NCBI RefSeq assembly: GCF_001551835.1
Contig: NZ_LODL01000007.1
Coordinates: 110,628 to 174,627, forward strand
DNA from: Dechloromonas denitrificans
GTDB lineage: Bacteria > Pseudomonadota > Gammaproteobacteria > Burkholderiales > Rhodocyclaceae
Length of the DNA stretch: 64,000 nucleotides
Direction of reading: 5' to 3'
In this document: piece by piece, positions 24,855 to 34,895 of the stretch
Numbering within the stretch: position 1 is the first letter of the stretch
Layout of the letters: every line of letters begins with the position of its first letter
The notes under the pieces: generated by a model
Database searches by the model: none
The model's input: only the letters and a program-made list of their open reading frames with translations
What the model was told of the DNA's origin: nothing
Program-made: the position numbers and the translations under genes

Positions 24855-27104
24855 ATGCCAGCCATCAGTCCCTCTCGTCATCGCCCCGTGTTTCTGCCGG
24901 AACTCCGCCCCCACCTGTTCGCCCTGCTCCTCGCCCTGCCGCTGCCGGCAGTGGCCTTGCCCAGCTATGGCGAAGTGCGCGCCGCCCATGTGCCGTCCGA
25001 AGCGACGTTGCTTGCCCGCGACGGCAGGCCGCTACACAGCCTGCGGCTTGACATGCAGGTCCGCCGTTCGCCGTGGACACCGCTCGCCGAGATTTCGCCG
25101 GCCCTGATCGGGGCGGTGATCGTTTCCGAAGACCGGCGCTTCATGGAACACGACGGCGTGGACTGGCCGGCTGCCGGCAAGGCTGCCTGGAGCAATTTCT
25201 GGGGCGGCCGGACACGCGGCGCCAGCACGCTGAGCATGCAACTGGCCGGCTTGATCGACGACGACGGCCAGCGGCGCGGCCGCCGCTCCATTTTTGCCAA
25301 AATTTCGCAGTCGACCGCAGCACTGCGCCTGGAGGGCTTCTGGAGCAAGCGCCAGATCATCGAGGCCTACCTCAACCTGGTCAGTTTCCGCGGCGAACTG
25401 GTCGGCGTCGGCGCGATGAGCCGGCAACTGTTCGGTAAATGGCCGCACGGCCTCGACGAACGCGAAGCGGCGCTGGCCGCCGCCCTGCTCCGCTCACCGA
25501 ATGCCAGCCCGGCCCTGGTCGCCAAACGGGCCTGCAACCTGCTCAAGGAAATGCAGCGTGCTGCCGAATGCGCGGGGCTGGAGGGCTTTGCCAGCCGGAC
25601 CCTGAGCGGCGCGCAGGCGGAAACGGCGACCGCCCCCGGCGAGCAACTGGCCCCGCACCTGGCCCGCAAGCTACTCGTCGCGCCGGGCCAGCAACTGCGC
25701 TCCAGCCTCGACGCCGATCTCCAGCGCTTTGCCAACCAGGCCTTGCGCCGCCAGTTGTCGGCCCTGCGCCAGCAGAATGTCGAGGATGGCGCGCTGCTCG
25801 TTATCGACAATGCCAGCGGCGAGATTCTGGCCTGGGTCGGCTCGAGCGGCGATCTCTCCGGCGCCGCCGAAGTCGATGGCGCGACGGCGCTGCGCCAGGC
25901 CGGCTCGACGCTGAAACCCTTTCTCTATGCGCTGGCCTTCGAACGCCGCCAGCTGACCCCGGCGGCGCTGATCGAGGATGCGCCACTGACGCTAGATACC
26001 GGCAACGGCCTCTATGCGCCGCAAAACTACGAGCCGCACTACCGCGGCTGGGTCTCGGCGCGCATGGCGCTGGCCGGCTCGCTCAACGTGCCGGCCGTCA
26101 AGACGCTGGTCCGCCTCGGCCCCGAGGCTTTCCACCAGCGCCTGCGGCAGACCGGCTTCAGCAGCCTGCAGCAAAGCGGCGAGTGGTACGGCTACAGCCT
26201 GGCCCTCGGCTCGGCCGACATTTCACTGCTGATGCTGGCCAATGCCTACCGCACCCTGGCCAATGCCGGCCAGTGGTCGGCACTGCGCGTCGTGCCGGGC
26301 CAGGGCGCCGGCCCCATTCCCTGCCAGCGCGACGGCTGCGCCGGCGTCTTCGCCGGCCCGAGCCGGGCGGTCAACACGCCGGCCAGTGCCTTTTTGGTCG
26401 GCGACATCCTGGCCGACCGCAACGCCCGCGCTGCCACCTTCGGCCTCGAATCCTGGCTCGCCACGCCCTACTGGAGCGCCGCCAAGACCGGCACCAGCAA
26501 GGACATGCGCGACAACTGGTGTGCCGGCTGGTCGCGCCGCTATACCGTCGCCGTCTGGGTCGGCAACGCCGGCGGCAGCCCGATGCACGACGTTTCCGGC
26601 ATTTCCGGCGCAGCGCCGGTCTGGCGCGAGGTGATGGACTGGTTGCACCGCGGCGACCCCGGGCAGGGCCGCCCCCGGCTCGCCAGCCGGCCGCCGGCCG
26701 CCCCGGCCGGCCTGGTCAGGACGCGCATCCGCTTCGAGCCGGCCCGTGAGCCTAGCCGCGACGAATGGTTCCTCGCCGGCAGCGAAACGCCCCTCGTCCG
26801 CGCCGCCTCGGCCAGTGCGCTGGCGCGCATTGCCTACCCGGCCGAGGGCAGCATCATCGCCCTCGATCCGGATATTCCGCCGCAGCGACAACGCGTCCCG
26901 CTCCGCCTGTCGGCAACGGCCGAAGCCGGCTGGCGCTGGCGACTCGACCAGCAAGTACTCGGCCCGGCCGACAGCCGGCTGCTCTGGCTGCCGCAGCCGG
27001 GCAAACACCGGTTGCACCTGGAAAACAGCCGTGGCGAAACGATGGATACGGTCAATTTCGAAGTCCGTGCCCTGAAGGGGCGGCGCGCCGCGGCCAGTCG
27101 CTAA
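24855..27104 (+). CDS. pbpC: Penicillin-binding protein 1C
   Basis: 749-aa bifunctional peptidoglycan synthase-like protein. After an N-terminal membrane anchor (HLFALLLALPLPAVAL) comes the GT51 glycosyltransferase domain with SEDRRFMEHDGVD and RGASTLSMQLAGL. The transpeptidase domain has the active serine Ser351 in GSTLK and the KTG motif at Lys544 (AAKTGTSKD). A C-terminal BiPBP domain (~670-749) is typical of PBP1C. I take ATG 24855; the frame opens at 24828. PBP1C usually neighbours the alpha-2-macroglobulin gene yfhM, which is absent here; a protease gene lies next to it instead. Confidence 0.95.
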   Translation: MPAISPSRHRPVFLPELRPHLFALLLALPLPAVALPSYGEVRAAHVPSEATLLARDGRPLHSLRLDMQVRRSPWTPLAEISPALIGAVIVSEDRRFMEHDGVDWPAAGKAAWSNFWGGRTRGASTLSMQLAGLIDDDGQRRGRRSIFAKISQSTAALRLEGFWSKRQIIEAYLNLVSFRGELVGVGAMSRQLFGKWPHGLDEREAALAAALLRSPNASPALVAKRACNLLKEMQRAAECAGLEGFASRTLSGAQAETATAPGEQLAPHLARKLLVAPGQQLRSSLDADLQRFANQALRRQLSALRQQNVEDGALLVIDNASGEILAWVGSSGDLSGAAEVDGATALRQAGSTLKPFLYALAFERRQLTPAALIEDAPLTLDTGNGLYAPQNYEPHYRGWVSARMALAGSLNVPAVKTLVRLGPEAFHQRLRQTGFSSLQQSGEWYGYSLALGSADISLLMLANAYRTLANAGQWSALRVVPGQGAGPIPCQRDGCAGVFAGPSRAVNTPASAFLVGDILADRNARAATFGLESWLATPYWSAAKTGTSKDMRDNWCAGWSRRYTVAVWVGNAGGSPMHDVSGISGAAPVWREVMDWLHRGDPGQGRPRLASRPPAAPAGLVRTRIRFEPAREPSRDEWFLAGSETPLVRAASASALARIAYPAEGSIIALDPDIPPQRQRVPLRLSATAEAGWRWRLDQQVLGPADSRLLWLPQPGKHRLHLENSRGETMDTVNFEVRALKGRRAAASR

Positions 27105-27113
27105 GGGCGGCGT

Positions 27114-28262
27114 TCAGTCGCTTTCGGCAAAGAGATAGCGCCGCTTGCCGGCCTCCTTGGCCCGATACATCGCCAGATCAGCGAGGCGGATGATGCCGTC
27201 CGGCGTGCTGGCCGGGCCAACATTCGGGAACAGGCAGATGCCGATGCTGGCGCTCAGCGAGTAGCCGGGCGGCAGGCCGGGAATCGGCGATTCGATCAGC
27301 GAAATCAGCTTGCCGGCGAGATGTGCGGCGCCGTCGCAGGAGCCGATGTCCTGGGCGAGCACGAAAAACTCGTCGCCGCCGAGACGCGACACGGTATCGG
27401 TTTCGCGCATCGCCGTACTCAGCCGGCGGGCGATTTCGCACAGGGCGATGTCGCCGGCAGCATGGCCGAGCCGGTCGTTGACCGCCTTGAAGCCATCGAG
27501 ATCGACAAAATAGCCGGCATGCCGCTCGGCATCGCGGCGGGCCAGGGCCAGCGCCTGGTTGATCCGGTCGATCAGCAGGTCGCGGTTCGGCAAGCCGGTC
27601 AGGCGGTCGTGCAACGAACGTTCGAGATGCTGGCGGCGTTCGTGATCGAGCTGCATTTCGCGCAGGAAAAGCTGGCGGCGCTGGTATTCGACCAGATAGC
27701 CGGCGGCCCCACCGATCAGGTTGGCCGAAATCAGGAAGAAATTGTGGCTGAGCAGCAGCGGCGCCGGGTATTGCCGCAGATGGCCGAACAGCAGGTTGTA
27801 GAGCAGCAGGAGCAGGATGCTGACCGCCAGCGCCTGGATGAAACGGGCGCCGAGCAGGTTGTAGGTATAGAAGGTGGCGAGCATCAGGCCCGGATAGTAG
27901 TAGGCGCTGCTGTCGACCGGCAGATGCCAGAGCATGGCGATCAGGCCGAGCCCGGCGGCGAGGCCGACCAGGGCAAGCGGCAACTGGCTGGTCTTTTCGA
28001 ACCACGGCGAAAAACTGAGGGCGAGCACGGCAACCGGCACACCCAGCGCCAGCAGGCGAATGCTCCACACCGTTTGCCACAGTTCGGGCGGCACGAACAG
28101 ATGATCCAGCGCGCCATAAAGAAAGTAGACGACGGTGCCGACCGCAATCGCCGCCCGCCCCTGCAGGCGCAAGCGTGGCAGCAGATGGCGGACGAAAGCC
28201 TGCTCGGTTGCCGGGTCGCGGAAACTGAGGGTCAGGGGATGCAGGCGATTCATCGAAGACAT
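27114..28262 (-). CDS. Membrane-bound diguanylate cyclase (GGDEF)
   Basis: 382-aa protein with about six membrane helices (residues ~35-190) followed by a short coiled linker (EYQRRQLFLREMQLDHERRQ) and a C-terminal GGDEF domain. The active site RLGGDEFF is intact, and the product-inhibition I-site RxxD (RETD) sits five residues upstream, so it should make cyclic di-GMP under feedback control. No EAL domain. ATG 28262 or 28253 are both possible starts; the frame runs further upstream without support. It converges on pbpC with 9 bp between stops. Confidence 0.9.
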   Translation of the reverse strand: MSSMNRLHPLTLSFRDPATEQAFVRHLLPRLRLQGRAAIAVGTVVYFLYGALDHLFVPPELWQTVWSIRLLALGVPVAVLALSFSPWFEKTSQLPLALVGLAAGLGLIAMLWHLPVDSSAYYYPGLMLATFYTYNLLGARFIQALAVSILLLLLYNLLFGHLRQYPAPLLLSHNFFLISANLIGGAAGYLVEYQRRQLFLREMQLDHERRQHLERSLHDRLTGLPNRDLLIDRINQALALARRDAERHAGYFVDLDGFKAVNDRLGHAAGDIALCEIARRLSTAMRETDTVSRLGGDEFFVLAQDIGSCDGAAHLAGKLISLIESPIPGLPPGYSLSASIGICLFPNVGPASTPDGIIRLADLAMYRAKEAGKRRYLFAESD

Positions 28263-28409
28263 GCGGGGCGGAGCACCTTGGCCGAAAAATCCTCGGCGAG
28301 CGAAAATGAAGGGCAAACGGACGACAGCCACAGTAAAGGATATCTTGGCCGGCGCGGCAAGAGGTTTTCCCCAGTGCCCGGCCAGCGCCGCCTGTGGCAA
28401 GATGCCGGC

Positions 28410-29102
28410 ATGCACGCCCTGCCCCACCTCTCCGCGATCGACTGGCTAGCGCTGGCCGCCTTCTTTAGCTGCTGGGCCGGTTATGCCTGGTTTTCCGAAC
28501 ACAGCCACTGGGGCGCCGGCGGCCTGATCCGGACCAGCCAGGCCTACCGGCTGGACTGGGCCTACCGCATGCTGGAGCGCGAGGTGCGGGTGACCGACTC
28601 GACGCTGATCGGCAACCTGATGACCAGCGTCTCCTTCTACGCCAACACCACCATCTACATCATCGCCGGCCTGGTCGCCGCGCTCGGCGCGGCCGACAAG
28701 CTGATCAGCGTCACCGCCGAACTGCCCTTTGGCGGCGCCGGCAACCGTGAACTGCTTGAGATCAAGCTGATGCTGGTCCTTGCCAGCTTCGTCTTCGCCT
28801 ATTTCAAATTCACCTGGTCGCTGCGCCAGTTCAACCTGCTCTCCATCCTGGTTGGCGCCGCACCGCAGGGCAAGACCGGCGAGCCGGGCATCGATGATTA
28901 CGCACAACGGGTGGCTGCGGCCAACAGCCTGGCCGGCGACGATTTCAATCGCGGCATCCGCGCCTATTATTTCGGCCTCGCCGCCTCCGGCTGGCTGCTC
29001 AGCCCGCTCGTCCTCGCCGCCCTCGCCGTCAGCGTGCTGGTCGTCCTCTACCGGCGCGACTACCGCTCGGCGGCCCTGGCCGTCGTCAGCAAAAAAACCT
29101 GA
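28410..29102 (+). CDS. DUF599 family membrane protein
   Basis: 230-aa inner-membrane protein of unknown function. Four hydrophobic helices are evident (LAALAFF-like N-terminus, NTTIYIIAGLVAALG, IKLMLVLASFVFAYFKFTW and LAASGWLLSPLVLAALAV). The segment DSTLIGNLMTSVSFYANT matches the signature of DUF599. ATG 28410 is chosen because the upstream open frame is only the shadow of the GGDEF gene. It is followed after 5 bp by rarD and likely co-transcribed. Confidence 0.85.
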   Translation: MHALPHLSAIDWLALAAFFSCWAGYAWFSEHSHWGAGGLIRTSQAYRLDWAYRMLEREVRVTDSTLIGNLMTSVSFYANTTIYIIAGLVAALGAADKLISVTAELPFGGAGNRELLEIKLMLVLASFVFAYFKFTWSLRQFNLLSILVGAAPQGKTGEPGIDDYAQRVAAANSLAGDDFNRGIRAYYFGLAASGWLLSPLVLAALAVSVLVVLYRRDYRSAALAVVSKKT

Positions 29103-29107
29103 GGCCC

Positions 29108-29992
29108 ATGAATCGTCAATCCCAACTGGCCGGCATCGGCTTCGGCCTGCTCGCCTATGGCATCTGGGGCTTCTTTCCCCTGTTCTTCCACCAGCTCAAT
29201 CACGTCTCGCCGATGGACGTGCTGTCCAACCGCGCCGTCTGGGCCTGCCTCTTCGTCGGCATCCTGCTCACTATCGGCCGGCGCTGGGGCAAGGTTCTGG
29301 CCATCTTCAAAAGGCCACGGCAGTTCGCCATGCTCGCCCTGGCCGCGCTGCTGGTCGGCAGCAACTGGCTGATGTTCCTGTGGGCGGTCGGCCATCAGCA
29401 GGTGGTCGCTTCCAGCCTCGGCTACTTCCTGACGCCGCTGGTCAATGTGCTGCTCGGCCTGCTCGTGCTGAAAGAGCGCCTGAACCGGCTGGAATGGATT
29501 TCGGTCGGCCTCGCCGTCGCCGCCATCGCCAATGAAGTGATCGCCCTCGGCAGCCTGCCCTGGGTCTCGCTGTTTCTCGCCGCCACCTTCGGCACCTACG
29601 GCCTGGTCCGCAAGCAGGTCCCGGTCGATGCGTTGTCCGGCCTCTGGCTGGAAACCCTCGCCATGCTGCCGGTGTGCGGCCTCTACGCGCTATGGCAGGC
29701 GCAAGCCGGGCACATGGTTTTTGCCGCCCAGGACGGGTTGACCGCCGGACTGTTGATCGGCGCCGGCGTGCTGACCGCACTGCCGCTGATCGCCTTCGCC
29801 GCTGCCACCCAGCGCCTCGATCTGGCCACCGTCGGCATGCTGATGTACATCAACCCGACCATGCAGTTCGTCACTGCGGTCTGGATTTTCGGCGAGCCGA
29901 TGCAGCCTGCCCGCCTGCTCAGCTTCGGCTTGATCTGGCTCGGCCTCTTTGTCTTTAGCTGGAGCATGTGGCAGAAGCTGCGCCGCTCCTAG
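29108..29992 (+). CDS. rarD: EamA family transporter RarD
   Basis: 294-aa drug/metabolite transporter with ten predicted helices in two EamA repeats. The start (GIGFGLLAYGIWGFFPLFFHQLNHVSPMDVLSNRAVW) and WLMFLWAVGHQQVVASSLGY are characteristic of RarD (TIGR00688). Substrate unproven; RarD is historically called a chloramphenicol-sensitivity protein. It converges on the large PAS-GGDEF-EAL gene with 3 bp between stops. Confidence 0.93.
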   Translation: MNRQSQLAGIGFGLLAYGIWGFFPLFFHQLNHVSPMDVLSNRAVWACLFVGILLTIGRRWGKVLAIFKRPRQFAMLALAALLVGSNWLMFLWAVGHQQVVASSLGYFLTPLVNVLLGLLVLKERLNRLEWISVGLAVAAIANEVIALGSLPWVSLFLAATFGTYGLVRKQVPVDALSGLWLETLAMLPVCGLYALWQAQAGHMVFAAQDGLTAGLLIGAGVLTALPLIAFAAATQRLDLATVGMLMYINPTMQFVTAVWIFGEPMQPARLLSFGLIWLGLFVFSWSMWQKLRRS

Positions 29993-29995
29993 ACC

Positions 29996-32900
29996 TCAGG
30001 CGTGGACCGCCTGTTCGCGTAGCCAGCTTTCGAACTGTGCCGCCGGCAGCGGCCGGCTGAAGAAAAAGCCCTGCCCCTGGTCGCAGCCAATGCTGCGCAG
30101 GAAATCGAGCTGCTCGACGGTTTCGATGCCTTCGGCGGTGATCTTGAAGCCGAGTGAATGGCCGAGGGCGATGATGGCCTGAGTGATCGCGACATCGTTG
30201 CTGTCGTGCGGCAGGTCGGAGACGAAGGCGCGGTCGACCTTCAGATTGTTGATCGGCAGCACCTTCAGATAGGCCAGCGAGGAATAGCCGGTGCCGAAAT
30301 CGTCGACTGCCGTCGTCACGCCCATTTCCTGGATGGCGCACAGCACGTCGCGCGCCTGTTCCGGATTTTCCATCAGCAGGCTCTCGGTGACCTCGACTTC
30401 GATCGCCTCGGCCGGCAGTTCATGGCGGTGCAGCGCCTGGCGCAGGGCTTCGACATAATCGCTGCGCTCGATCTGCGGCGCCGCGACGTTGATCGCCACC
30501 CGCCCGCTGAGCAAGCCGCTGGCGCGCCAGCTGCGCTGCTGGCGACAGACCGTGTCGAGCACCTGCTCGCCGATCGGGATGATCAGCCCGGTCCGCTCGG
30601 CGACCGGGATGAAATCGGCCGGCGAGATCAGGCCGCGCTCAGGATCGCGCCAGCGCAACAGGGCCTCGGCGCCATCGACGCGACCGCTGGCCAGATCGAG
30701 TTTCGGCTGGTACCAGACCTCGAACTCCTGTTGCTCGACCGCCCGCCGCAGGGCGCGTTCGAGCAGCAGACGCTCCTGCGAACGGCGGGTCATCTCGGCC
30801 TGGTAGAAACGGTAGTCGTTGCGCCCGCCTTCCTTGGCGCCGTACATCGCGGTGTCGGCATGGCGCAGCAGCTCGGCCGGCGTTTCTCCATCCTGCGGCC
30901 CGACGGCAACGCCAATGCTGCCGGTGACCAGCGCCGCCGTGCCGTTCAGGTCGAACGGTTCCTGCAGCGACTGCAGCAGTTTCTTGACGACGGCGATGGC
31001 ATCGGTGCCCTGCGCCAGGTTGTTCAGGATGAAGGCGAACTCGTCGCCCCCCAGCCGGGAGACCGTATCCTCGACCCGGACGCATTTCCGGAAGCGCTCG
31101 GCCGCCTCCATCAGCAACTGGTCGCCGACCGGGTGGCCGAGGCTGTCGTTGACCGTCTTGAAACCGTCGAGGTCGAGCAGCAGCACGGCAATCGGCTGGC
31201 CGTAACGCTGCGAGCGGTCGAGCGCGTGCTGTAGGCGATCCTGGAACAGCGCCCGGTTGGGCAACCCGGTCAGCGCGTCGAAGTGGGCCATCTTTTCCAG
31301 CGCCGCCTGCGAGTGCTTGATGGCCGAAATATCGGAAAAGACGGCGACGTAATTGACCGCCTCGCCCTCTGGATTGCGCACGGCGTTGATCGTCAGCCAC
31401 TCGGGATAGAGGGCGCCGCTCTTGCGCCGGTTCCAGATCTCGCCGCGCCAGACGCCGGTACTTTGCAGCGTCGCCCACATCTCGCGATAGAACTCGGCCT
31501 TCTGGCGCTGCGACTGCAGGATGCTCGGCCGCTGACCGATGGCGTCGGCCGGGCTGAACTCGGTAATTTCGGTAAACGCCCTGTTGACCGAAACGATAAC
31601 GCCGGCGGCATCGGTGATCATCACACCTTCGGCGGTATTTTCCATGACCACGCCAGCCAGCCGCAGTTGCTCGGAATAGGCCTTCATTTCGGTGACATCG
31701 GTCGACATGCCGAGGACACCGCGCAATTCGCCATTCGGGCCAAGCAGCGGGCACTTGGTCGTCAGATAAATATGCGACGCATCGACCTTGCCGATCTTGC
31801 CCTCGAACGTGATCGCACTGCCCTGCGCCATGACCTGGGCGTCCTCGGCTTGCCGCAACAGTGCATCTTCCGCCGCCATGAACTGGCTGCGCGACAAACC
31901 GACGAGCGAGGCCCGGGAACCGGCAAAAACCTGCTCGAAGGCTCGGTTGCAAAACTGCAGCCGGCCCTCGGGATCGAACATGTAGATCAGCGACGGCACG
32001 TTGTCGAGAATGGCCTGGTTCAGCGCCTGTTGCTGGGCCAAGGCCTCCTGTGCCTGCTTGCGCACCGAGATGTCGCGGATCACCGCATAGAGCAGTTGCT
32101 CGCCGTTCAGGCTCATCGGGCACAGCGTCACCTCGGCCGGGAACAGTTCGCCGTCCTTGCGCCGGTGCAGCCACTCAAAGCGGTGCAGGCCTTTCTCCAG
32201 GGCAATCTGCAACATCGCCGAGACCTTGTCGGCCGATGTCTGGCCATCGGGCTGCAGGGTTGGCGAGATGTCGGCCGGCGTCACGTTCCGGAACTCGGCC
32301 ATGTCCTGGAAGCCGAACACCGTCATTGCCGCGTGGTTGACGTCGACACACTCGCCATTCAAGCGGACGATCCAGCAGGGGTCCGGCGAACGCTCGAACA
32401 GCGTGCGGAACCGGGCTTCGCTCTGCAGCAGCGAAGTCTCCAGTTGCTGGCGTTCCTCGATTTCGCGGAAGAGGACCCGATTGCGCTGGCGACTCAAGCG
32501 ATGCATGTGCTGCAACCGGGCAACGAAAAAACTCGAAAGCAGCGTTGCCGCCAGGGCGAACAGAAACAGCGGCCGGCTCAGCGGCGACGGAGCCTGCCAG
32601 CCGCCCTCCGGCAATGCCGCCAGTTGCCACTGGCCGCCCGGCACTTCGATCAGCATCGTCACCGGCTGCTGCGCGAAGACGGCGGGCTCGCCCCAGATCA
32701 TCTCACCGTCGGCGCCGCGCCCATCCCGACCGCGCACCGCCAGTTGCAGCGCAGACACCGACTTGATGCCGCCCAGCGCCAGCAGGGCGTCGAGATCGGC
32801 GACGATCGAGGTGACCCCCCAGTAACGGGCGCTGTCCAAGCCAACATCGACAAAGACCGGCCGCCGGTAAATCAGGCCGCTGCCGCCTTGCACCAACTGA

Positions 32901-33373
32901 ACCGGCCCGGCCAGCAGCGGCCGGCGGAGTTCCTGCGCCCGGGCAATCAGCGGGTACTGGGCCGGCAGGGTCCGGTAATCGACACCGAGCGCCTTCTCGT
33001 TGGCCGAGCGCGGGTAGATATCCCGGATGATGTCGTCAGGGGCCACGGCAATGTTCCGGATCGCCGGCACACTCTCGATCGCCAGGCTGGCCATGCCGGC
33101 GAAACGCTCCGGGGCAATGCTGCCATCGAGGATCAGCAATTGGGCTATGCCCTCGGTCACCGCGAATGTGGAACGAAGTTGGGCCTCCAGGCGGGCGCCG
33201 TGGCGCCCCAGTTCGCTGGCCGTCGCACTGCGCAGTTCGCTTTGCTGGCGCTCGGCATCAAGTTGCCCGACAGTGATGGCCAGACCGAGGCCCAGGACGA
33301 AAATGGCGCCGGGCAGCAGGTAGCCGCCCGCGTGCTTTTTCAGCCCGCCACTGATTTCCTGCGCCTTGTCCAT
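29996..33373 (-). CDS. CHASE-PAS-PAS-PAS-GGDEF-EAL cyclic-di-GMP protein
   Basis: 1125-aa sensor that can both make and degrade cyclic di-GMP. Order: membrane helix (~12-32), periplasmic CHASE domain (~45-235), second helix (~270-290), three PAS domains (~320-440, 450-570, 575-695), GGDEF (~705-865) and EAL (~880-1120). GGDEF is intact (RLGGDEFAF) with an I-site RVED. EAL residues also look intact (EALLRW, EVTESLL, DDFGTGYSSL, LKVDRAF, AEGIETVEQ). ATG 33373 is preceded by GGCAGGAACG; ATG 33385 is an alternative. Net activity cannot be read from sequence. Confidence 0.92.
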   Translation of the reverse strand: MDKAQEISGGLKKHAGGYLLPGAIFVLGLGLAITVGQLDAERQQSELRSATASELGRHGARLEAQLRSTFAVTEGIAQLLILDGSIAPERFAGMASLAIESVPAIRNIAVAPDDIIRDIYPRSANEKALGVDYRTLPAQYPLIARAQELRRPLLAGPVQLVQGGSGLIYRRPVFVDVGLDSARYWGVTSIVADLDALLALGGIKSVSALQLAVRGRDGRGADGEMIWGEPAVFAQQPVTMLIEVPGGQWQLAALPEGGWQAPSPLSRPLFLFALAATLLSSFFVARLQHMHRLSRQRNRVLFREIEERQQLETSLLQSEARFRTLFERSPDPCWIVRLNGECVDVNHAAMTVFGFQDMAEFRNVTPADISPTLQPDGQTSADKVSAMLQIALEKGLHRFEWLHRRKDGELFPAEVTLCPMSLNGEQLLYAVIRDISVRKQAQEALAQQQALNQAILDNVPSLIYMFDPEGRLQFCNRAFEQVFAGSRASLVGLSRSQFMAAEDALLRQAEDAQVMAQGSAITFEGKIGKVDASHIYLTTKCPLLGPNGELRGVLGMSTDVTEMKAYSEQLRLAGVVMENTAEGVMITDAAGVIVSVNRAFTEITEFSPADAIGQRPSILQSQRQKAEFYREMWATLQSTGVWRGEIWNRRKSGALYPEWLTINAVRNPEGEAVNYVAVFSDISAIKHSQAALEKMAHFDALTGLPNRALFQDRLQHALDRSQRYGQPIAVLLLDLDGFKTVNDSLGHPVGDQLLMEAAERFRKCVRVEDTVSRLGGDEFAFILNNLAQGTDAIAVVKKLLQSLQEPFDLNGTAALVTGSIGVAVGPQDGETPAELLRHADTAMYGAKEGGRNDYRFYQAEMTRRSQERLLLERALRRAVEQQEFEVWYQPKLDLASGRVDGAEALLRWRDPERGLISPADFIPVAERTGLIIPIGEQVLDTVCRQQRSWRASGLLSGRVAINVAAPQIERSDYVEALRQALHRHELPAEAIEVEVTESLLMENPEQARDVLCAIQEMGVTTAVDDFGTGYSSLAYLKVLPINNLKVDRAFVSDLPHDSNDVAITQAIIALGHSLGFKITAEGIETVEQLDFLRSIGCDQGQGFFFSRPLPAAQFESWLREQAVHA

Positions 33374-33533
33374 CGTTCCTGCCATTGATCTACCCGAGCC
33401 ATGTTGATGCGATCTGCGTGATACTGGCCATCTCGTCGAAAAGCCCCCACTTGCGCCAAGTCTATTCTACCGGAGACCCTAGACAAACCGCCGGAATGCC
33501 GGGATCCGGCCGGCTTTGGGCGATAATCGCCGG

Positions 33534-34877
33534 ATGTCCCCCAGCCTGCTCTACAGCATCGTTTTCATCGAAGGCTTCTGCTCGCTCGGCGCCGAAGTCA
33601 TCGCGCTGCGCCGGCTACTGCCGCATATCGGCAGCTCGATCGTTGTCACGGCGCCGACCATCGGCTTCTTTCTGCTCGCCCTGGCCCTCGGCTACGCGTC
33701 GGGGGCCAGGGTCGCTACCGGTTACCGCCAGGTCGTCGCCCGCAATTTCCTGGTTTCTGCCGCACTGGCCGGCATCGGCCTGGCCGGCCTCAGCGTGGAC
33801 TGGCTGTTCGCCCATCTGCAGCCGGCACTCGTCGCCTACCTCTTCTTCATCGGCGGCGTCCTTTGCCCGCTGGCCTGGCTGCTCGGCCAGACCGTGCCGA
33901 TCCTGAGCAATCTGTTCCAGCACCAGCGGACCGGCGAAGCGAGCGGCACCGCACTGTACTGGTCCACGCTCGGCTCCTTCCTCGGCTCGATCTCGCTGTC
34001 GCTACTGGTCATGCAATGGCTGGGCGTCGCGGCGGCCGTCCTGGCCTGCGCCGGCGGCTTGCTGATCGGCGTTTTATTGCTCGCCGGACGGCAGTTGAAA
34101 ATTGCCGTTTTTGCCCTGTCGACCGCAGGCATTGCCGCCGGCTTCAATCTGCCAGCCACGCAGACCACCGACACCGCCTACGCCGAGTACATCGTCGGTC
34201 CGGTCGACCTGGCCGGCCAGCAGAATCCGCGCGCCTTCTGGGTGAACAAATCGACCGCTTCGCTGCTCGACGACAGCACGCCGCCGAACTACACCCGCTA
34301 TATCAGGCATCTCCGCCAGATCCTGCTCGACGACCTCGGTTTCAAGGACAAGGAGATCCTGGTGCTCGGCGCCGGCGGCTTTACGCTGTCCCACCGCGAG
34401 CCGCTCAACCGCTACACCTACGTCGATATCGACCCGCAAATCCGCCGCATCGCCGAACAGCACTTCCTGCGCGAAGCAGCCCGCGGCGAGTTCATCGCCG
34501 ACGACGCCCGCCGCTTCGTGGCGACCAGCGACCGCCGCTTCGATGCCGTGGTGGTCGATGTCTATAGCTCGCATACCTCGATTCCCAGCCATCTGGTGAC
34601 CCGCGAATTCTGGGCCGACAGCCGCCGCGTGCTGAAACCGGACGGCGTGCTGCTCGCCAACCTGATCCTCGATGGCAAGCTGGAAACGCCCTATGCCCGC
34701 AACCTGCTGGCAACCATCGAAAGTGTTTTTGGACGCTGTGCGGTCGACGTGCTGCACAAGGCCAAAAGCCTGGCCAATGTCGAAGTCAGCTGTTTCGCCA
34801 GCAGCCAGCCGAAAGCCGTGGGCATCTACGTCGATGAAAAAAACCGGGCCGATCTCGATCTGGCCCGTTCGCGCTAG
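33534..34877 (+). CDS. Membrane-fused spermidine synthase-like protein
   Basis: 447-aa protein whose first ~200 residues form about six to seven membrane helices (YSIVFIEGFCSLGAEVIALR, TIGFFLLALALGYASG...) and whose second half is a spermidine-synthase/SAM-methyltransferase-type fold. The nucleotide-binding strand ILVLGAGGFTLSHRE, the acidic motif YVDIDPQIRRIA and DDARRFV are clear. The canonical polyamine-binding pattern is only partly recognisable, so true aminopropyl transfer is doubtful. ATG 33534 gives the family-like start MSPSLLYSIVFIEG. Divergent from the large cyclic-di-GMP protein gene. Confidence 0.85.
   Translation: MSPSLLYSIVFIEGFCSLGAEVIALRRLLPHIGSSIVVTAPTIGFFLLALALGYASGARVATGYRQVVARNFLVSAALAGIGLAGLSVDWLFAHLQPALVAYLFFIGGVLCPLAWLLGQTVPILSNLFQHQRTGEASGTALYWSTLGSFLGSISLSLLVMQWLGVAAAVLACAGGLLIGVLLLAGRQLKIAVFALSTAGIAAGFNLPATQTTDTAYAEYIVGPVDLAGQQNPRAFWVNKSTASLLDDSTPPNYTRYIRHLRQILLDDLGFKDKEILVLGAGGFTLSHREPLNRYTYVDIDPQIRRIAEQHFLREAARGEFIADDARRFVATSDRRFDAVVVDVYSSHTSIPSHLVTREFWADSRRVLKPDGVLLANLILDGKLETPYARNLLATIESVFGRCAVDVLHKAKSLANVEVSCFASSQPKAVGIYVDEKNRADLDLARSR
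34837..34867 (-). terminator. Terminator of the EamA gene inside the opposite gene's end
   Basis: Stem CGGGCC/GGCCCG (34845-34850 and 34862-34867) with an 11-nt loop, followed on the minus strand by TTTTTTT. It lies within the last codons of the spermidine-synthase-like gene, about 29 bp beyond the EamA stop. Confidence 0.6.
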
Positions 34878-34895
34878 CAGCGAGCAGAACGGTAT

